64,000 nucleotides of DNA, from NCBI RefSeq assembly GCF_008042035.1, contig NZ_RDBL01000002.1, positions 579,432 through 643,431 of the forward strand, given 5' to 3'. The notes below the pieces were generated by a model. That model made no database searches. It was not told the origin of the DNA and worked only from the letters and a program-made list of their open reading frames with translations. Position 1 is the first letter of the stretch, and the number at the start of each line of letters is the position of its first letter. The position numbers and the translations under genes are program-made. Positions 61,208 to 64,000 of this stretch are shown here, in pieces. This DNA comes from Streptomyces sp. col6 (lineage in GTDB: Bacteria; Actinomycetota; Actinomycetes; Streptomycetales; Streptomycetaceae).

Positions 61208-62173
61208 ATGAAGCAGCGATCCGTGCTCGTCGTCCTCTTCGACGGTATCCAGAGCCTCGACGTCACCGGCCCCATGGAGGTCTTCGCCGGGGCGTCCCGG
61301 TTCCCTGACGTCTCGTACGAGCTGCGCACCGCCTCGCCGGCCGGCGCCCCGGTCCGCACGTCCTGTGGCCTCACCCTGGTCCCCGACGGCAGCCTCGCCG
61401 ACGCGCCGACGCCCCACACCCTCCTCGTCCCCGGCGGCTGGGGCACCCGTGACCCCGACCCCGAACTCGTCCACTGGCTCCGCCTGCACGGGCCGCTGCC
61501 GGAGCGCCTGGTCTCCGTGTGCAGCGGGGCGCTGCTGCTCGCGGCGGCCGGACAACTGGACGGCCACCGGGCGACGACGCACTGGAACGTGTGCGAGAAG
61601 CTGGCCCGCGAACACCCGGCCGTCGAGGTCGACCCCGAGCCGATCTTCGTGCGCGACGGCAGGATCGCCACCTCCGCCGGGGTCACCGCGGGCATCGACC
61701 TCGCGCTGGCCCTGGTGGAGGAGGACCACGGACGGGACGTCGCCCTCACGGTCGCCCGGCACCTGGTCGTCTTCCTGCGCAGGCCGGGCAGCCAGTCCCA
61801 GTTCAGCGCACAGCTCAGCGCCCAGACGGCGCGCCGTGAACCGCTGCGCGACGTGCAGCACTGGATCACCGAGCACCCCGGAGCCGACCTCTCCGTCGAG
61901 GCCCTGGCCGCCCGCGCCCGCCTCTCGCCCCGCCACTTCGCCCGCGCCTTCCAGGCGGAGACGGGCACCACGCCCGGCCGGTACGTCGACCGGGTCCGCC
62001 TGGAACACGCCCGCCGGCTCCTGGAGGACACCGCCGACGGGGTAGCCCAGATCGCCCGCGGCTGCGGCTACGGCACCCCGGAGGCGATGCGCCGGGCCTT
62101 CATCAAGGCGCTCGGCGCGGGCCCCGCCGAATACCGCCGCCGCTTCGGCCCCCACACGGCCGACCACTCCTGA
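61208..62173 (+). CDS. GlxA-type transcriptional regulator: DJ-1/PfpI domain plus AraC helix-turn-helix (321 aa)
   Basis: The N-terminal half (about 1-190) is an amidase-like DJ-1/PfpI fold: VVLFDGIQSLDVTGPMEVFAGA, LLVPGGWG and SVCSGALLLAAAG with the nucleophile-elbow Cys near residue 105. The C-terminal half (about 215-315) is an AraC domain: LSVEALAARARLSPRHFARAFQAETGTTPGRYVDRVRLEHARRLLEDT and IARGCGYGTPEAMRRAF. ATG 61208 follows AGGATGG; earlier starts at 61199 and 61130 are possible. The gene directly downstream encodes a stand-alone DJ-1/PfpI protein, a common pairing in which the regulator controls its paralogue. Confidence 0.92.
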   Translation: MKQRSVLVVLFDGIQSLDVTGPMEVFAGASRFPDVSYELRTASPAGAPVRTSCGLTLVPDGSLADAPTPHTLLVPGGWGTRDPDPELVHWLRLHGPLPERLVSVCSGALLLAAAGQLDGHRATTHWNVCEKLAREHPAVEVDPEPIFVRDGRIATSAGVTAGIDLALALVEEDHGRDVALTVARHLVVFLRRPGSQSQFSAQLSAQTARREPLRDVQHWITEHPGADLSVEALAARARLSPRHFARAFQAETGTTPGRYVDRVRLEHARRLLEDTADGVAQIARGCGYGTPEAMRRAFIKALGAGPAEYRRRFGPHTADHS

Positions 62174-62196
62174 CCCACCCGAGAGACAGGAAGTCC

Positions 62197-62832
62197 ATGC
62201 AGATCGCCATCGTCCTCTTCGACCGCTTCACCGCGCTGGACGCCGTCGGCACCTACGAGATCCTGTCCCGCACCCCGGGCGCCGAGACCGTCTTCGTCGC
62301 CGAACGGACGGGCGCCGTACGCAACGACAGCGGCAGCCTCGACCTGGCCGCCCACCGCACCTTCGACGAGGTCCCCGCCCCCGACCTGGTGATCGTCCCC
62401 GGCGGCCCCGGACAGCACCACCAGATGGAGAACGAGAACCTGCTCGGCTGGCTGCGCCGCGCGGACGAGTCCACCACCTGGACGACCTCCGTCTGCACCG
62501 GATCGCTGCTGCTGGCGGCGGCCGGGCTCCTGAAGGGGCGGCGCGCCACCTCGCACTGGCTCGCCCTGGACACGCTCAGGGACCACGGCGCCGAGCCCAC
62601 CGGCGAACGCGTCGTCTTCGACGGCAAGTACGTCACCGCCGCCGGGGTCTCGTCCGGTATCGACATGGGCCTCACCCTGCTCGGCCGCATCGCCGGCGAC
62701 CGCACCGCGCAGGCCGTACAGCTCCTGACGGAGTACGACCCCCAGCCGCCCTACGACGCGGGGTCGCCGGACAAGGCGCCGGCCGACCTGGTCGAGGAGT
62801 GGCGGGGCCGGAGCCGCTTCATCCTCCAGTAG
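62197..62832 (+). CDS. DJ-1/PfpI family protein, isonitrile-hydratase-like (211 aa)
   Basis: ATG 62197 follows GAGAGACAGGAA. MQIAIVLFDRFTALDAVGTYEIL, VIVPGGPGQHHQM and TTSVCTGSLLLAAAGLLKGRRATSHW give the full DJ-1/PfpI pattern, with Cys near residue 101 in the nucleophile elbow and the conserved Asp/Glu at the start. Among characterised relatives the isonitrile hydratase InhA has this length and the SVCTGSLLLAAAGLLxGxRATxHW block. The gene begins 23 bases after the GlxA-type regulator, so they form an operon. Its stop overlaps the convergent crotonase gene by 14 bases. Confidence 0.9.
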   Translation: MQIAIVLFDRFTALDAVGTYEILSRTPGAETVFVAERTGAVRNDSGSLDLAAHRTFDEVPAPDLVIVPGGPGQHHQMENENLLGWLRRADESTTWTTSVCTGSLLLAAAGLLKGRRATSHWLALDTLRDHGAEPTGERVVFDGKYVTAAGVSSGIDMGLTLLGRIAGDRTAQAVQLLTEYDPQPPYDAGSPDKAPADLVEEWRGRSRFILQ

Positions 62833-63580
62833 GCGCCCAGGTGAAGCGGGGCGTACGGCGTTCCAGGAAGGCGGCGACACCCTCCGCGGTGTCGCCGCTG
62901 CCCCGTGCCTGCCCGGCCCAGTACGCGTCCCGGTCCTCACGCCCAACTGCGAACTCCTTGGCCGCGGCCTGCGTCAGCCGGGACCGCGACACCAGGGTCC
63001 GTACGTACGCCCCGACCCGCTCGTCCAGCCCGGCGGCCGGCAGCACCTCGTCCACCAGGCCGGTCCGCAGCGCCCGCTCCGTGTCGATCAGCTCACCGGA
63101 GAACAGCAGGTGCTTGGCCGTCGCGGGGCCCGTCAGGGCGGCCAGCCGGCGGGTGGACGGGGCGGGGTAGACGATCCCCAGTTTCGCCGGGGTGACCCCG
63201 AACAGGGCTCCCTCCGCCGCGAAGCGCAGATCGCAGGCGGCGGCGAGCTGGCTCCCGCCGCCCACGCAGTAGCCGCGCACCACCGCGAGCGTCGGCAGCG
63301 CGAACGCGGCCAGCGCCTCCTCGGCCGCCACGGCCAGGCTCTGCGGATCGCTCCCGGGGTCCCGCAGCGAGGAGATGTCCGCACCCGCGCAGAAGGTGTC
63401 GCCCGCGCCGGTCAGGACCAGGGCGCCCACCGAGGGATCGGCGGCCAGCTTCTCCAGCAGCACCGGAAGCGCCTGCCACATCGCGGCCGTCATCGCGTTG
63501 CGCTTGGCGGGGTTGCTGATGACGACGGTGGCGACGCCGTCGGCGACGGTGTGCTCCAGGCGGGGTTCCGTACGGTCCAT
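62819..63580 (-). CDS. Enoyl-CoA hydratase/isomerase family protein (253 aa)
   Basis: Crotonase fold: MDRTEPRLEHTVADGVATVVISNPAKRNAMTAAMW at the N-terminus, the oxyanion-hole motif FCAGADISSL (about 67-76) and VVRGYCVGGGSQLAAACDLRFAAEGALFGVTPAKLGIVYPA (about 100-140). At the positions of the two catalytic Glu of true hydratases the sequence has Gln/Ser (GGGSQLA) and Ala-Lys (TPAKLG), so a hydratase mechanism is doubtful. It may be an isomerase, decarboxylase or thioesterase-like member. ATG 63580 is used. It is convergent with the DJ-1 gene and not linked to the beta-oxidation operon. Confidence 0.88.
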   Translation of the reverse strand: MDRTEPRLEHTVADGVATVVISNPAKRNAMTAAMWQALPVLLEKLAADPSVGALVLTGAGDTFCAGADISSLRDPGSDPQSLAVAAEEALAAFALPTLAVVRGYCVGGGSQLAAACDLRFAAEGALFGVTPAKLGIVYPAPSTRRLAALTGPATAKHLLFSGELIDTERALRTGLVDEVLPAAGLDERVGAYVRTLVSRSRLTQAAAKEFAVGREDRDAYWAGQARGSGDTAEGVAAFLERRTPRFTWAPTGG

Positions 63581-63658
63581 GGCCGGATGCTATCCGTGGT
63601 GTTCGAACCTACGATCAAGAAGGGGGCGCCGAGCAGGCACGCACCCGAGGAGCCTCAC

Positions 63659-64000
63659 GTGGACGGTCCCGAACGCGAAGGCAGGAAGCTCCACCGCAGT
63701 TTCGGCGGTCTGGCCCTGCTCGGCATCCTGCTCGTCGTCGCCGGCCTGGTCGGGCTCGTCTACACCGGCGTGGCGACGCCGACCTCCATGATCCTTTTCG
63801 GCTGGCTGCTTCTCGTCGGCGGTCTGGTCGGCCTGGTCCACGCCGTGCAGTCGCGCGGCACCAGCTACTTCTGGCTGGGCGTCGTGGTCGCCGCGCTGAA
63901 CATCGCCGCCGGGGTCGTCGTCATCCGCCACCCGCACGGCACCGCCGAGGCGCTGACCATGTTCGCCGCGCTCCTCTTCCTGACCGGCGGGGTCTTCCGG
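63659..64000 (+). CDS. HdeD-like membrane protein, partial at the right edge (114+ aa)
   Basis: GTG 63659 has CGAGGAG upstream and opens MDGPEREGRKLHRSFGGLALLGILLVVAGLVGLVYTG. Four short hydrophobic helices with Gly-rich turns are visible before the window ends, in the pattern of the DUF308/HdeD family (paired helices ending in a short hydrophilic loop, WLLLVGGLVGLVHAVQSR). HdeD in enterobacteria is linked to acid stress; no such role is shown here. The 3' end lies outside the window. Confidence 0.8.
   Translation, partial: MDGPEREGRKLHRSFGGLALLGILLVVAGLVGLVYTGVATPTSMILFGWLLLVGGLVGLVHAVQSRGTSYFWLGVVVAALNIAAGVVVIRHPHGTAEALTMFAALLFLTGGVFR

Overview
The window is a chromosomal stretch of a high-GC actinomycete, almost certainly Streptomyces or a close relative. 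I base this on the very GC-rich third codon positions, frequent GTG and TTG starts, a WhiB-like protein, an SsgA-like sporulation protein, a two-domain small laccase, a GH46 chitosanase, a Streptomyces-type mce operon and the extreme rarity of TTA codons (one found by eye in all called genes). No rRNA, tRNA, CRISPR array, insertion sequence, prophage or replication origin was seen.

Layout. (1) 1-4.4 kb: a cluster of secreted proteins without recognised function. It holds two tandem paralogues of about 205 aa, a 502-aa and a 310-aa exported protein, and at the left edge an inverted partial copy of the first paralogue that shares 115 identical bases with it. (2) 5.2-18.4 kb: a complete mce lipid-uptake operon: MlaF/MceG-type ATPase, two YrbE permeases, six Mce substrate-binding proteins (the fifth a lipoprotein), four Mce-associated proteins, then a secreted lytic transglycosylase that carries the single TTA codon. 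Most of these genes overlap by 1-4 bases. (3) 18.4-21.7 kb: divergent LigD-type ligase and LigD-type polymerase genes of non-homologous end joining, plus a membrane protein. (4) 21.8-31.5 kb: small laccase, SNF2 helicase, WhiB-like regulator, GMC oxidoreductase, chitosanase and a 1120-aa HEAT-like protein. (5) 31.5-37.4 kb: acyl-ACP desaturase with a clear operator, ABC-F ATPase with a structured leader and a possible 10-codon leader peptide, SsgA-like protein, YciI-like protein, endonuclease V and a saccharopine-dehydrogenase-like reductase. (6) 37.6-44.2 kb: a beta-oxidation operon (CoA transferase, acyl-CoA dehydrogenase, thiolase, FadB-type fusion) facing a MerR regulator. (7) 44.3-53.9 kb: macrodomain protein, double GNAT, TetR, two divergent MpaB/Lcp-type (DUF2236) oxygenase homologues, LacI regulator, M14 carboxypeptidase, BCCT transporter and a D-amino-acid oxidase-like protein. 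(8) 54-64 kb: second ABC-F, GntR regulator with two operator-like palindromes, a cytosine-deaminase-like amidohydrolase, tex, an SCO6745-like protein, a GlxA-type regulator with a DJ-1/PfpI partner, enoyl-CoA hydratase and a partial HdeD-like membrane protein.

How the parts work together. Several neighbourhoods concern lipids: mce import, acyl desaturation and beta-oxidation. Their candidate regulatory palindromes are visible upstream of mce (5064-5080), upstream of the desaturase (32529-32563) and upstream of the beta-oxidation operon (37555-37606). The most unusual structural feature is the shared 3' end of tex and the amidohydrolase. There a 96-bp tandem duplication, each unit holding a perfect 46-bp palindrome, is translated as a 32-aa repeat at the end of Tex, and the tex frame then runs 271 bases antisense into its neighbour. 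All calls come from reading the sequence. Family names are recognised from motifs, and no database search was possible.
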